A program made the translations under genes and the position numbers. Shown here in pieces: positions 26,101 through 36,163 of a DNA stretch of 64,000 nucleotides (position 1 is the stretch's first letter; each line of letters starts with the position of its first letter). The notes beneath the pieces were generated by a model. It did no database searches. It saw nothing but the letters and a program-made list of their open reading frames with translations, and was not told the DNA's origin. The DNA is from Balanoglossus misakiensis (Eukaryota; Hemichordata): NCBI GenBank assembly GCA_040954595.2, contig CM082583.2, forward strand, positions 3,348,001-3,412,000, written 5' to 3'.

Positions 26101-28041
26101 AAATTATATTAAATGAGAAAAAAGTTTAATTTTCTATCAAGGCTTCAAATCATAAAGTGTCCCAGGGTAAATAATGTAAGACACAATCAATTACCATTTA
26201 CCGGTATTGACCAATAAACAGAAGACCGTTCAATGCTAACTGGTCAGCTAAATAATATGTCATTCTGATACAGATCATTTCAATGTATAAACTGAAAATA
26301 TTACATTAAAAGGGGTCCAATTGTCTCGCTAGGTGGATATGAAATAATTTATCTTCATTAATTTCAACAAATATTACTAACGTCACCTACACCTTCACTT
26401 TGAATTACCCGAAGAAATCAGACCAGCTCAAAGGCTTTGTAGTCGATCAGAAGTGAAAGAAAGCAAATATACAGAAAAAAGGATTAATAATACTAGACCC
26501 ACACTTACTTTCAAGTGTTACTGCAGCATAGTCTCCTTCATTTGACAATTGGCATTTCGATGTGATAGTCTTTGTACCACTTTCACTTTCATTCAACACT
26601 TTCAATAAATACAAACCCTCATATGCACAAAAAAACAGTCTCGCAACACCTGAAAAACAGAATCAGTAACATAGAAACAATGCATTGCAATATCAATCAA
26701 GCTTTAATATCAAACAAGAAAATGGTTTTCATCTATTTTAAGTAGCATTGTTAAATTAATGGTAGCAATGAGTTAGGCAGATGATTCCATTACTGTAAAG
26801 TGGCATTACACGACATAGCAAAGTCCCCCAAAATACAATACATTATGTTTTTAGGTATTACCTGCTAAAAATGTTGCTCTAAACCCACGCATGCAATCAG
26901 CTATCACTTTGATTCAAGTACAATCACACTTCTCTGCAACTAGTGCAGGAAAACTTTGAGTTGACTCATGGTATTATTGAAAATGATAAATCAATAGATT
27001 TTAACCTACCCATGTCGTCAACAGCTGCAATCAGGTACATTTGCACTGACACAAGACTGACATAGATACTAGAGATTTCTACACCTTCCTCTTCCCACGT
27101 TGTAATTTTACTTTGAGTAGCAGCATCAATGACTACTAAACCATTAGGCAACCCAACAAATATATACCTCCCATCTTTACTGTCTGCAAGACAATTCGCT
27201 GTTCCAAAATCCTGTAATAAATAAGATTAGCCTATTATTCAATTATCTGTGTTGCACATTTATGAACATGTCTCTCATCAAAATTCCAGTTGCTGTAATT
27301 TTTTGCTATATTTTCAGTATTTTTGTTTTGTGTATCCACTGCAGTTTCTTGTTCAAATTCCTGAAACATGTTGCCCTGCATTTAGGGACTGGTCAGTTTC
27401 TTCAGCCGGGGGGGGGGGTATATTTGTTGTTGAAATCAAAAATTAGGTAACCCCCTAGCTGCAATGATTGTAGCGGCCGGTGCTGCTTGGTTGACTGGTA
27501 ATGCACCTAGCAGCACCCGCTACAATCATTGCAGCTAGTAACCCCCCCCCCCCCCATGCCAACTTTCACAAACTTTAGCGAATGAATAACAGTGAAAATG
27601 TAATGCATATATGCATACATTTAAATGAGTCATTACAATAGTTGGCAGACATGGTAGTAAATCAAGTAAATTAAGTGAAGGGTGTGTGTGTGGGAGGGGG
27701 TGTCCCCCTCGACCCTCCCACACTAGAATTCGTTTGTCAACAATAACAATCCTCAAATCAGAACCATCGAGCAACGTACTCACCTGCATCTGCACTGCAC
27801 ATTCATATCGTGGTGGTCGCACACGCGACGTCTCCTCTAATCTTATTGCTTCTCTGTTACTTACTATTTCCCAGGCATCGTCGATCAACAAATTTAGAAT
27901 TTTATCTATCATTCGAAATGGCTGAGGAAGTTGATCATGCAACTGTTCGGGATCTGTCAAAAACTCGTCATCGTCGCTTATGAGTTCGCTAAGGGACGGT
28001 GGCGTAATTGACAACAAATTTTTCCTTACGTACACAGGCAT
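14162..28041 (-). CDS. WDR93: WD repeat-containing protein 93
   Basis: Fourteen exons join in frame on the minus strand: 27784-28041, 27010-27211, 26509-26649, 25928-26058, 24809-24919, 23043-23190, 22672-22858, 22045-22196, 17566-17697, 16562-16778, 15872-15932, 15269-15425, 14891-15068 and 14162-14309. They give 740 aa, close to the family size. The N-terminus has an acidic ISDDDEFLTDPEQ stretch and then LPQPFRMIDKILNLLIDDAWE, which I recognise as WDR93-like. WD/beta-propeller strands follow (for example YIFVGLPNGLVVID and LIALGFEDGSVIAWD). A Pro/Ser-rich linker is encoded by exons 5-6. The head-to-head placement with PEX11, as in human WDR93/PEX11A, supports the name. Molecular function is poorly known; expression in ciliated cells and testis is reported for the family. 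Introns are loaded with repeats, the largest being 17698-22044. The C-terminus is uncertain (see 13859-13984). Confidence 0.82.
16324..16532. mobile_element. TA-flanked inverted-repeat element (TACTGT...ACAGTA), WDR93 intron
   Basis: Left end tactgtaaaacggg and right end aaaataacagta are inverted. Both continue with TTATTTTCG- and TTTTCG-type blocks. The ends fit a TA duplication, as made by Tc1/mariner elements. A related fragment lies at 60411-60470. It sits right beside the exon-10 donor of WDR93. Confidence 0.55.
17002..17161. mobile_element. 160-bp hAT-like non-autonomous element
   Basis: Ends are CAGTGTGCCCTCTAA and TTAGAGGGCACACTG. Perfect 8-bp duplications gtggtcat flank it at 16994-17001 and 17162-17169. 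CAGNG ends with an 8-bp duplication are the hAT hallmark. It lies in a WDR93 intron. Confidence 0.85.
19243..19390. mobile_element. Truncated second copy of the hAT-like element
   Basis: Starts cagtgtgccctctaag and follows the 17002 element through its 'actcactggtgactcaagaa' and 'atgcaaaggtatagggctgg' blocks. It loses the right terminal repeat after the 'attgactcaaagct' block. Confidence 0.75.
20833..21087. mobile_element. Inverted-repeat element bordered by TTTAAA
   Basis: The left end tttaaagggaagtgg and the right end gcttccctttaaa are inverted, and the similarity extends into a 'cgtcgcRc' block. The interior is CpG-richer than the surrounding intron. TTAA or TTTAAA at both ends could be the target duplication (piggyBac-like), but this is unproven. 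Confidence 0.5.
24664..24749. repeat. Hairpin repeat (ACACCGTC...GACGGT), copy 1
   Basis: Contains 'agacggtatctgatctgaga' and then 'cgcttcagaaccgtcttta', which is internally inverted around gacggt/accgtc. A near-identical copy lies at 59934-60009. It sits in a WDR93 intron. Confidence 0.65.
25045..25495 (+). repeat. Two-copy tandem repeat, 226-bp unit
   Basis: The block starting ctacctgctacatg at 25045 recurs at 25271 almost unchanged, including a C-rich/G-rich palindrome (ccctcccttaccagaggg). It lies in a WDR93 intron between exons 4 and 5. Very high identity implies a recent duplication or an assembly duplication. Confidence 0.85.
25790..25820 (+). repeat. Poly-T/poly-G homopolymer junction
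   Basis: A run of about 19 T is followed directly by about 12 G. Low complexity in a WDR93 intron; length may be inaccurate because of sequencing. Confidence 0.8.
27456..27537. mobile_element. 82-bp fold-back element with 9-bp target duplication
   Basis: Ends are a perfect inverted repeat of 21 bp starting TAGCTGCAATGATTG. Identical 9-bp repeats gtaaccccc flank it at 27447-27455 and 27538-27546. It lies in WDR93 intron 1. The TAG ends and the 9-bp duplication match the elements at 8757 and 48987. Confidence 0.8.
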
Positions 28042-29363
28042 TTTGAATTCGTTTGGAACCTAAGCTTTAAAAGAGACAACTTGGCAATAAGTACAACAAT
28101 AACAATCGTAACCCATCAGTTTCTTCTGCTGCTAGGTCGCCATTTTCAATCTAGCAACAAGCTCAAAACGAGGCCAGGTCAACTCTCGTCGTTACCGAGA
28201 TTCGTGAAGTGAGATGTTGAATTGATTTTCAAGCCGCGGTATGTTAGGCTGCATTCACAAACACCTCTGGAGGGGGGGGCAGGAGAATTGAGGGGGGGGA
28301 TTTGAAAAAATTGAGGGTATGTAAGGGGGGGATTTGAAATAATTTAGGGACTGAAAGGGGGGGACTTGAAAACTTTGACGACTAAATATTTATTTTGAGT
28401 CCACAAAAATGCAGTTTCGCGCCCTTTATTTTACAAAATTTTCTAATGTGGGAGGGGGACACCCCCTCCCACACCCACCCCCTCCATTCATCAACACCTT
28501 TCAATCATTTACTGCTTTATCCTGTGTCCCAGGTCAGGGGACTTGCCCCCACCCCATGATAACTTTGAGCGGCGACGGTTTAATTTGTCCTCCCCAACAT
28601 ACCGGTAGTTGAGTTAATTTGCTTTTGCTGGGTTCATTAAAATGCAGCTTTGAGCTCTGTATTTTATAAAATTTTCTTACGTGGGAGGGGGACACCCCCT
28701 CCCAAACCCACCCCCTTCAATTCTCGGTTTACAATGTCTCCCAACACAGAATACAAATACTTAACCAATAAAAACAATGTTCAGTTTTAATACCCACTGA
28801 TGAGGGGAAACATCAGTTTCAAATTCTTTTCATGGGAACGCTGTTTTTCTTTTTTACAAGATAGATGTGTTTTGCTCTGTGAAAGAAAATGGGGGGGGGG
28901 GGATTTCAAAATTTTGGCAGTACGGAAGGGGGGGATTTCAAAATATTTCGGGTTGTGTGGGGGGGCATGTGAAAATTAGCGGTAAAAAAAATTGAATTCT
29001 CCCGCCCCCCCCTCCAGAGGTGTTTGTGAATGCAGCCTTATGCGTTTTGTCATAATTTGTTGTTCACAGACCAAGTTTATTAAATTAAAACTAGTATACT
29101 GAGGTGAGAGGTTACGTCGAACCTTATATCTAAAAATATCACAGGGCTTCTCTCCAAGGTCGCAAAGTTCATTGACCTTTACCCCAGAGCGACTGCTGAT
29201 CACCTGATACTGCAGTTATTTATACGATGATTGCCGGCGACATGCATATAAAGGTGCTGCTCCTGTTATAATCAGATATTGTCTCTACTTTGTAAAAACT
29301 GCCCTTTGAAGCTGTACTTTGACCGGGGAAAAGTTGACGCACGTTTGGAAAAGTGAGTCGACA
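28042..29363. promoter_or_regulatory. Shared WDR93/PEX11 bidirectional promoter region, interrupted by a transposon
   Basis: WDR93 (start 28041, minus) and PEX11 (start 29364, plus) diverge from this 1.3-kb interval. About 790 bp of it is one Harbinger-like element (28247-29037). The remaining host sequence is about 200 bp beside WDR93 and 325 bp beside PEX11. The promoter role is inferred from layout. Confidence 0.55.
28247..29037. mobile_element. Harbinger-like non-autonomous element, copy 1
   Basis: Terminal inverted repeats of about 40 bp start GGCTGCATTCACAAACACC and run into G-rich tracts. TTA lies directly outside both ends (28244-28246, 29038-29040), and TTA is not self-complementary, so it is a true 3-bp duplication as made by PIF/Harbinger. 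The interior carries two 'gggagggggacaccccctcc' palindromes and no transposase ORF. Confidence 0.8.
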
Positions 29364-31627
29364 ATGGATGTGGTGAGCAGCATCGTACAGTACAACGCCC
29401 AGGTTTCAGGCAGGGATAAAGTGTGCAGGTACATTGTTACTATCCGCAGCCAGTGACTCCTGCGCTGCTCATGTGCATGCAGTACAAGAGCTTGAGATTT
29501 GCCTGGTATTTTTGGGTTGACGGCAAAACCAGGTCTGGCTGCTTCTGACGGCCATCTCTCAACACCTGGCAAAACCTCGAACTACAGTACTGCATCTGCA
29601 ACTTTTAGTCCAGAACTTTGAAGCTCTTTTACTTGTCATGAGTGTGGTAATCGTTGACTGGTTTTTAACGGGAGTAAATGCATAAACCTCCTCCCTAGAC
29701 TAGACGGCAAAGGGGGTGCATCAGCCTGTAGCCCATACATGCCTGCTTGTGAAAGACTCACGATTTATACCTGTGTGTGAGTTAGAGTTGCTTCATGGTA
29801 AAAGGACAATAGTCAGGTTTTCAATGTGAATGCATTAGTGAAGACGTCAAAAAATTGCGAACAAAAAATCGTATGCATACATGTACTAACGGTACTATAG
29901 TATGCAATATACCTTTCTGTTATAAAACATCAGTAGCAAACTCAGTCACTGGCTTTTTAGTGCTGTAACATCCCATTGAAGCGATGCCCTCTTGATTATA
30001 TGGATGCATCATAAACTATTTAAAATTTATCTGCAAATTCTAAAAAATGTATGAATCCAAATATCAGCACATTTACTTGAAGATGTGAAATAATAATGGT
30101 AAAAAAACTTCTTTTATAAACATTTCGAATTCATGTTCAGAGCCAATCTGATTAAAATCAGATGTAGGGAACGGCGACGTGTTTTTTTTATGCTGTCGCC
30201 TCACACGTCGCCGTTCCCTACATCTGATTTTAATCAGATTGGTTCAGAGCCAAATGATTTATATACCCCACCAAAATTGGAAACTGATGGTCACCTCCGT
30301 GTTATGGTACCGACAAACTGATGATGTCATATAGACTAACAAGCATGGTACATCACACTTTCCAAATCCCAACAAGTAATGTGTACAATTGTTACCATGT
30401 TCTTTCATAATGTAGGCGTCTTAATTATTTTTATATGTGCAGATTTTTCCAATATGGATGTAAGTTTACATCATGGTCACTGAGAAGATTGGAAAAAGAT
30501 GAAGAAGTTATCGTGAAGGCAAAGAATTTAGAGAATACATTAAGTGCAACCAGAAAGTGTAAGCATGGGTCACTTCTGCCATTCAACTGTAGAAAATCTT
30601 CAGGCAATGCTCTTTGTGGGAAAATGTTTGATTTCATTGGACCAGGCTGTAATTGTCAAGCATTCTAGTAGAAATGACCTGGGAAGTCAAAGGTTACATC
30701 TGTGAGAGATTAAACAATAACAGGTTGACAGTTACAGTTTTGGTATAGATGAATTCTACACAGCATATTCTGTCAGCTTTTAATTGCTTTTTGGGTCCCT
30801 TCAAACATCAAAGCTCCTCTTTCTCTCAGAGTTTACATGATGAACACATCTCTATAAAGGACAGAGGGTTTGAACAGTGTATACAACCATACTTATTCAT
30901 CCTCATTTTTGTTGCTGGCTAATACTTAACATGTATTTCCAAAAGATTGTCTGGATGTGAAAATCTGAGATCTTGAATTATGTGGTAACAGCTGATAAAT
31001 ATTGCATTGTTTTTTTCAGTGTTGAGATTTGGCAAGAGTTTAGATCTGATCCAAGAATCTCTGAAGACCATTCGTCTGCCAGATATCTTTATGAGGGTAA
31101 CAATAACACTAACAAAACTGAATACTGCAGTGTATCTTCTTGTGGACCATGCACTTTGGGGTGAAAGAGTTGGCCTGCTGAAGCTGGACAAGAAATACTA
31201 CAGGAATTTATCTGCCAGATTTTGGCTATTCACTCTCATATTGTCACTTGCAAGAGACATATATGAAATCTTGGTCCTGGTGAAGAATATGTCAAGACTT
31301 CAGAGAGCAAAGAAAGAGAGTGATGGGCAGAAAAGCTGTGTACATAGTGGGAATGATGCTGGCCGACCTGTTCCTTCACAAAATGGAGTTGTTAGATGGC
31401 AGTCTTCAGATCAGGGGGAATTCCAATTAAGTCTTGTTCCAAAGTGTCTTCAGCAGAATTACCCACTAGCTCTGGATACATTGAAGAATGGTGCAGATCT
31501 ATTTCTACCTCTGTCAAGTCTGGGTTTCTTGAGAATTTCATCAGGATTACAAGGAATTCTGGGAATGGTATCATCACTTGTTGGTATTATTACAGTCTGG
31601 GACAGTAAATATAAACTCAAACCTTAA
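29364..31627 (+). CDS. PEX11: Peroxisomal membrane protein PEX11 (single pro-orthologue of PEX11A/PEX11B)
   Basis: Three exons join in frame: 29364-29428, 30443-30558 and 31020-31627, giving 262 aa, the usual PEX11A/B length (about 247-260). It begins MDVVSSIVQYNAQVSGRDKVCR, the amphipathic N-terminal region that in PEX11 bends the peroxisome membrane. Conserved blocks follow: LRFGKSLDLI, LNTAVYLLVDHALWGERVGL and FTLILSLARDIYEILVL. The C-terminal part is hydrophobic (LGFLRISSGLQGILGMVSSLVGIITVW) and the protein ends YKLKP, as PEX11B ends in RLKP. PEX11 elongates peroxisomes before DRP1/FIS1 fission and helps set peroxisome number. The donor of exon 2 is GTAAGC after AGA AAG T, chosen because it is the only one that keeps LRFGKS in frame. 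WDR93 is head-to-head upstream. Intron 1 contains a perfect 39-bp hairpin. Confidence 0.93.
30143..30242. repeat. Perfect 39-bp inverted repeat with 22-nt loop in PEX11 intron 1
   Basis: Arms 30143-30181 and 30204-30242 are exact reverse complements (left arm starts ccaatctgattaaaatcag). The 12-bp string gttcagagccaa occurs at both margins (30135-30146 and 30242-30253), overlapping the arm ends. It reads like a fold-back insertion or a template-switch event. Confidence 0.95.
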
Positions 31628-33578
31628 CAACTCATTTTAGTGTTATCTCTGCTTGAATTTCAGGCAAGTTGGTGTAATTTAATTTCATTCCATTTTAAGA
31701 AACTGAAACGGGGAATTAAAGAGGCAAAGTGGCTTTTTTTGACCATTTTTGGTCAATTTTGTTTGATGCAAAATGTTGTCTATGCTATTTAACTTCTGGT
31801 CAACAGTAAACAAACTTCACTCTGCTTGTAGACAGACTAGATTAAACATTTGATAAAATATATTTAGCTAGGTACCTTTAAATCAAGGGAGTCGTGGCTC
31901 GAATGCACACCGTTACATAAGGATAATAGGCCATTGTGATGAGACCTTCATATACATGTACATTTTGTAGATAATTATATGGGTGACATTTTACTATTCT
32001 GTACGTGGCATTCTTTATTTGTTTGATCAAAGTAAGTTGGCGTTGAAGTAATTATTTTGTATAGGGGTCACTGAAAAAACTACCAAATTATTACTTTACA
32101 TACAGCAAAAAGGGCTTCCTAATGTAAGGCTGATTTTGTCGTATATATCTCCAGGGGTTTGGTTTAGTCAGTAAGTCATTTTGACAAACCACAAATCATG
32201 GGATTTTCCTACAAAAATTGAGTTTCTCCAACTTGCTATAATCTAATCATTGGAAGAAAGTAGCACCTGTTCGATACCGGTAGAAATCATTCCAACGATG
32301 ACAACTTTCAAATTCCTTTTGTAATTTGAAATCCCCCCTTAGCATTGTGGAGGATTTTTGTAGCCTCATCTCAATTGAGCATGCATTGTGTGTACCGATA
32401 AGTTACTATCAAGGTGCATGTGCCCATATATTGAAAAGTAAAAAACAAGTTTTATATTATGATATATTTTCAAATAATTTTAGAAGACACTTTTGAAAGG
32501 ATTACACATCTGTATCATGTTCGTAATATACAGATTGGCAAATGCTGTCAAGAAATGTTTTATCTATCCAAGAATGCTTGTAGTTGAACTTATCTGCAGG
32601 TTCCATTGCATTTACAAACTATGAATGATCAATGACAGAAGAGTCTAGAATCGGTTGAAAATATATTTATCTGACTACTTTTGATACTGAAATGTGTTAT
32701 TGGACACAAGCCCTACACTGAACTGACTGTCTTCTGTGCACAATAGGATCTGACGGGGATAAAAGTGACCAAGTTTTCTAGTTTACAATTATCATGTACA
32801 TGTCATTTGGAGAAGTCCATTTTCTCTGAATGAATGTATCTATACAAGGGATTATTTTCAAAATACCAGTATGAGAAGATTTGACAGACATTGACAATTT
32901 CAAAACTTAACATGATTATTTGCGGGATTTCTATGTAGTCACCATGAAATAATGACGAGTAATTTTCTGAAAATACGAGAGAGTGCAATTAAAAGAAGTC
33001 ACTGAATACATTGCAAGGATCTTATTTAGATGATCAGATTTTATACTATTTTAAACACTTGTACAGTATTTTTAAATGATTTTCACAAAATGAGAGATAA
33101 TTTCAACCAAAATATTCCATTTCTTTCACTAAATAATATATTTATGTATGAGAATTTGGATTCCTTGGTTGTGTTCTCAATTGTCATATTGGTTGTAATA
33201 ATAAAAATAAAACATGCAATACCTATGATAAAACTATAGTTGAGTCGGATTCATGGACAGACCCAAGATATCCTGGAACCAGTGTGTAAAGTGAAGAAAA
33301 GCCAATGCCATTTGTTATTCTTCGATATCAAATGACGTCACACGTGGTCAGGCGGCAGTTACATTCACATTCAAATTTCCAGATGACGGGCAAAAAGCGC
33401 AACTTCAACAACTTGGTCCAGGCAAAGACTGCAGATGAAAAGCCATGAGGCTGATAAGGCACCATACATTATACATGTTACGTGTCTGGCAGTTCTAAAG
33501 TAAAAACATGCTTAGAAAAACTTTTACTGGATGCTGAAATATTGCTTGATAGTAAAAGAATTTTCTTGGGGCGTAAAG
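31628..33578. other. PEX11 downstream intergenic region
   Basis: About 2 kb of AT-rich DNA with no convincing exon on either strand. It should contain the PEX11 3' UTR. The best AATAAA matches are near 33200 ('aaaaataaaacat'), which would be a distant site. Confidence 0.5.
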
Positions 33579-33668
33579 GCTGCCTCGACCAGCTATGACG
33601 GAACCCTTATTAATATTTCACGAGGAGGCTCGTCCTAACGCAAAATTTTTATTACAGTTTGAACTTTC
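33579..33668 (+). repeat. Left arm of an inverted repeat enclosing the unknown gene
   Basis: The sequence 'cctcgaccagctatgacg', then 'acgaggaggctcgtcctaac' and 'attacagtttgaactt', matches the reverse complement of 36082-36163 over about 75 aligned bases. The difference is one 13-bp indel and a few mismatches. The arm overlaps the stop codon of the enclosed gene. Confidence 0.75.
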
Positions 33669-35830
33669 TCTTCAAACTCTTTTCTCTTAACTCTGCATTT
33701 CTTCGCAGTTTTTGCTCTTTTTTGAACAGTTGTATAAGCTCAGCTTTGTCCATCATTTTGAATTTCTTATGTCTGCTGTTATTATCTTCATTACTTGCAC
33801 GTTCCCTTTTATTTATTTCTCTCTTTAAAAGTAGGCATCTTGAACAAGTTGTTGACAAACGGCCGAAAAGTTCACAGTTGTTGCTTCTCATTTTTGTTAT
33901 TTCTCTGTCCAATATTTTCCATTTCTCTTCGTGGCCAAGGCTGGTGAATGTGGATCGGGTCCACTCAAACCCAGAGCATAATGTTGTATTTGATATCATA
34001 TCCATTAAAGCATTCATCTGCTGGATATTTGAACCATTCTGACAGAAAAATTCTGAAACTTTGAAGCCTATGTCCTCAAGATTTACAGTGTGACTCCCAT
34101 ACTTGACTGCAATAGTGAAACCACTTTCTTCTTTCTTCATCTGAACTTCTGTTAGAATACGGCACCCATTCACCGTGTCTGTTGTGGTAGATATTTTCAC
34201 CCATACTAAAATGCCATCACTGTTCAAATGGGGTGGACTCCAGCCTGATGGACAGAAGGACTTAAGAGTTTCCCATGACAGTCCATTACTTTCAGATGGC
34301 TGATCAGTCTTTTTGGCACTTAAATTGGTGTAGAGTGTGGTTCTCTGGTAAAGGGGATATGTGCCTGGAATTACTCTTCTGCTCACTGTAATGTGCTGAC
34401 CCCACAGATCTCGTATGAAAGAGCTCACAGTCTTGTCCTGGTACTGGATGTTGTGAGTATTTCCCAAGGATTGCCGCAAGTGACTGAGAATGTCAATAAG
34501 GCGTGTTGTGGCACCAGGTGACACATGATAATTGCATAGCAACCTGCAACAAATGCAGTGTATAAGTCAATTACAATGAACTCTTTATTTAATCATGTAC
34601 AACTTATTAACGTCTCTTCAGTCATACTGACCGAAAATATGTTGCACATCACAGAGGTGAAGTTTCGTATTGAATGAACGAGCTACATTGTTTGGTTTGT
34701 CATGAAAACAAAAAATATGCGGCTCACCCATGAAAACGACATGCACAGTTGCGGTTTAGATTGTTTCCAAAGGCTGTGATCACATGCCCCCTACAGTCGT
34801 TTCAGAATACTAGAATTTGTACGTTTCAATGGAGGAAACTTTTCCGTTTACCACAGTGTCTGCTGCACTTCAGCCGCCCGGTATCACAATGTTTAGGCTG
34901 CATTCACAAACACCTCTGGAGGGGGGGGGGGGGGGCAGGAGAATTGAGGGGGGGGATTTGAAAAAATCGAGGGTATGTAAGGGGGGGGATTTGAAATAAT
35001 TTAGGGACTGAAAGGGGGGGACTTGAAAACTTTGACGACTAAATATTTATTTTGAGTCCACAAAAATGCAGTTTCACGCCCTTTATTTTACAAAATTTTC
35101 TAATGTGGGAGGGGGACACCCCCTCCCACACCCACCCCCTCCATCCATCAACACCTTTCAAACATTGACTAGTTTATCTAGTGTCCCAGGGCAGGGGACT
35201 TGTCCCCACCCCATGATAACTTTGAGCAGCGACGGTTAAATTTGTCCTCCCCAACATACCGGTAGTTGAGTTAATTTGCTTTTGCCGGGTTCATTAAAAT
35301 GCAGCTTGGAGCTCTGTATTTTATAAAATTTTCTTACGTGGGAGGGGGACACCCCCTCCCAAACCCACCCCCTTCAATTCTCGGTTTACAATGTCCAACA
35401 CAGAATACATGTACAAACACTTAAAAAATAAAAACAATGTTCAGTTTTAATACCCACTGATGAGGGGAAACATCAGTTTTAAATTCTTTTCATGGGAGCG
35501 CTGTTTTTCTTTTTTACAAGATAGATAGGTGATGTGTTTTGCTCTGTGAAAGAAAATGGGGGGGGGGGGGGATTTCAAAATTTTGGCAGTTCGGAAGGGG
35601 GGGATTTGAAAATATTTCGGGTTGTGTAGGGGGGCATGTGAAAATTAACGGTAAAAAAAATTGAATTCTCCCGCCCGCCCCTCCAGAGGTGTTTGTGAAT
35701 GCAGCCTTACCACCCGATTGTTTATTGCTCAACTCGTACGAGTACGTGGAACTGCGTTCAAAATAACGCGAAAAAAGAAGCAAAACCGATAAACGGATAC
35801 TTACCAACTCTTTGTCAGAAAATCTGCCAT
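33652..35830 (-). CDS. Unrecognised two-exon gene, 305 aa, basic coiled C-terminus
   Basis: Exon 1 (35805-35830) encodes MADFLTKS and splices in frame to exon 2 (33652-34543), with donor GTAAGT and acceptor tttgttgcag. No family was recognised with confidence. The N-terminal half has scattered Trp and Cys (LWGQHITVSRR, FCPSGWSPPHLNSDGILVWV). The C-terminal third has a CSRC pair in LSTTCSRCLLLKREINKR and a Lys/Arg-rich helix (FKKEQKLRRNAELREKSLKR). That ending recalls nuclear transposon-derived proteins of invertebrates, but no catalytic DDE residues can be pointed to. The stop overlaps an AATAAA by two bases. The gene lies between inverted repeats, and a Harbinger-like element sits in its only intron. 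It could be a domesticated or recently mobile gene. Confidence 0.6.
34896..35706. mobile_element. Harbinger-like non-autonomous element, copy 2
   Basis: An 811-bp near-copy of the element at 28247-29037, same orientation, with the same GGCTGCATTCAC ends. It is flanked by TTA at 34893-34895 and 35707-35709. It lies wholly inside the intron of the unknown gene. Differences are mostly in G-run lengths plus a few substitutions. Confidence 0.82.
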
Positions 35831-36081
35831 TTTACGTCTTGATACAGTCACAGTCGCTAGTCCCTCAAGAAACTGGGATACTACAGTGTCGATAGTCAGA
35901 ACGTACACTTCCGGGAACATTCGGGCTCGTACTTGAGCGAAGAAAGAGCGAGTTTACGTTGTCGATGTGAATGAGGGTTCCGAGTGGTATTTTACAGGAA
36001 AAGACGGGTTGATTTGTCATTGGCAACCATGTAAGTATTATTTTCACGAATGAAACTTAAATGAAGTAGACCGGTGATGGT

Positions 36082-36163
36082 TGAGACGGCGAAGTTCAAA
36101 CTGTAGTAAAACTTTTGCATTAGGACGAGCCTCCTCGTAAATTCGTCATAGCTTGCCGAGGCC
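36082..36163 (-). repeat. Right arm of the inverted repeat enclosing the unknown gene
   Basis: Contains aagttcaaactgtagtaaaa and 'ttaggacgagcctcctcgt', the reverse complement of the left arm at 33579-33668. The arm pair spans about 2.6 kb including the whole two-exon gene. Confidence 0.75.

Noticed and set aside
30143-30242. MicroRNA precursor
   Set aside because: Perfect 39-bp pairing with no bulges and a long loop is unlike a metazoan pre-miRNA; the direct-repeat margins favour an insertion or template switch.
30133-30321. 62-codon ORF over the PEX11 intron hairpin
   Set aside because: Half of it is the inverted repeat; no protein pattern and no splice context.
30973-31164. 63-codon ORF overlapping PEX11 exon 3
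   Set aside because: It is the wrong frame of a real exon; the PEX11 frame has all the conserved blocks.
35514-35807. 97-codon ORF rich in Pro and Phe
   Set aside because: It lies inside the Harbinger-like MITE and reflects its C-runs.
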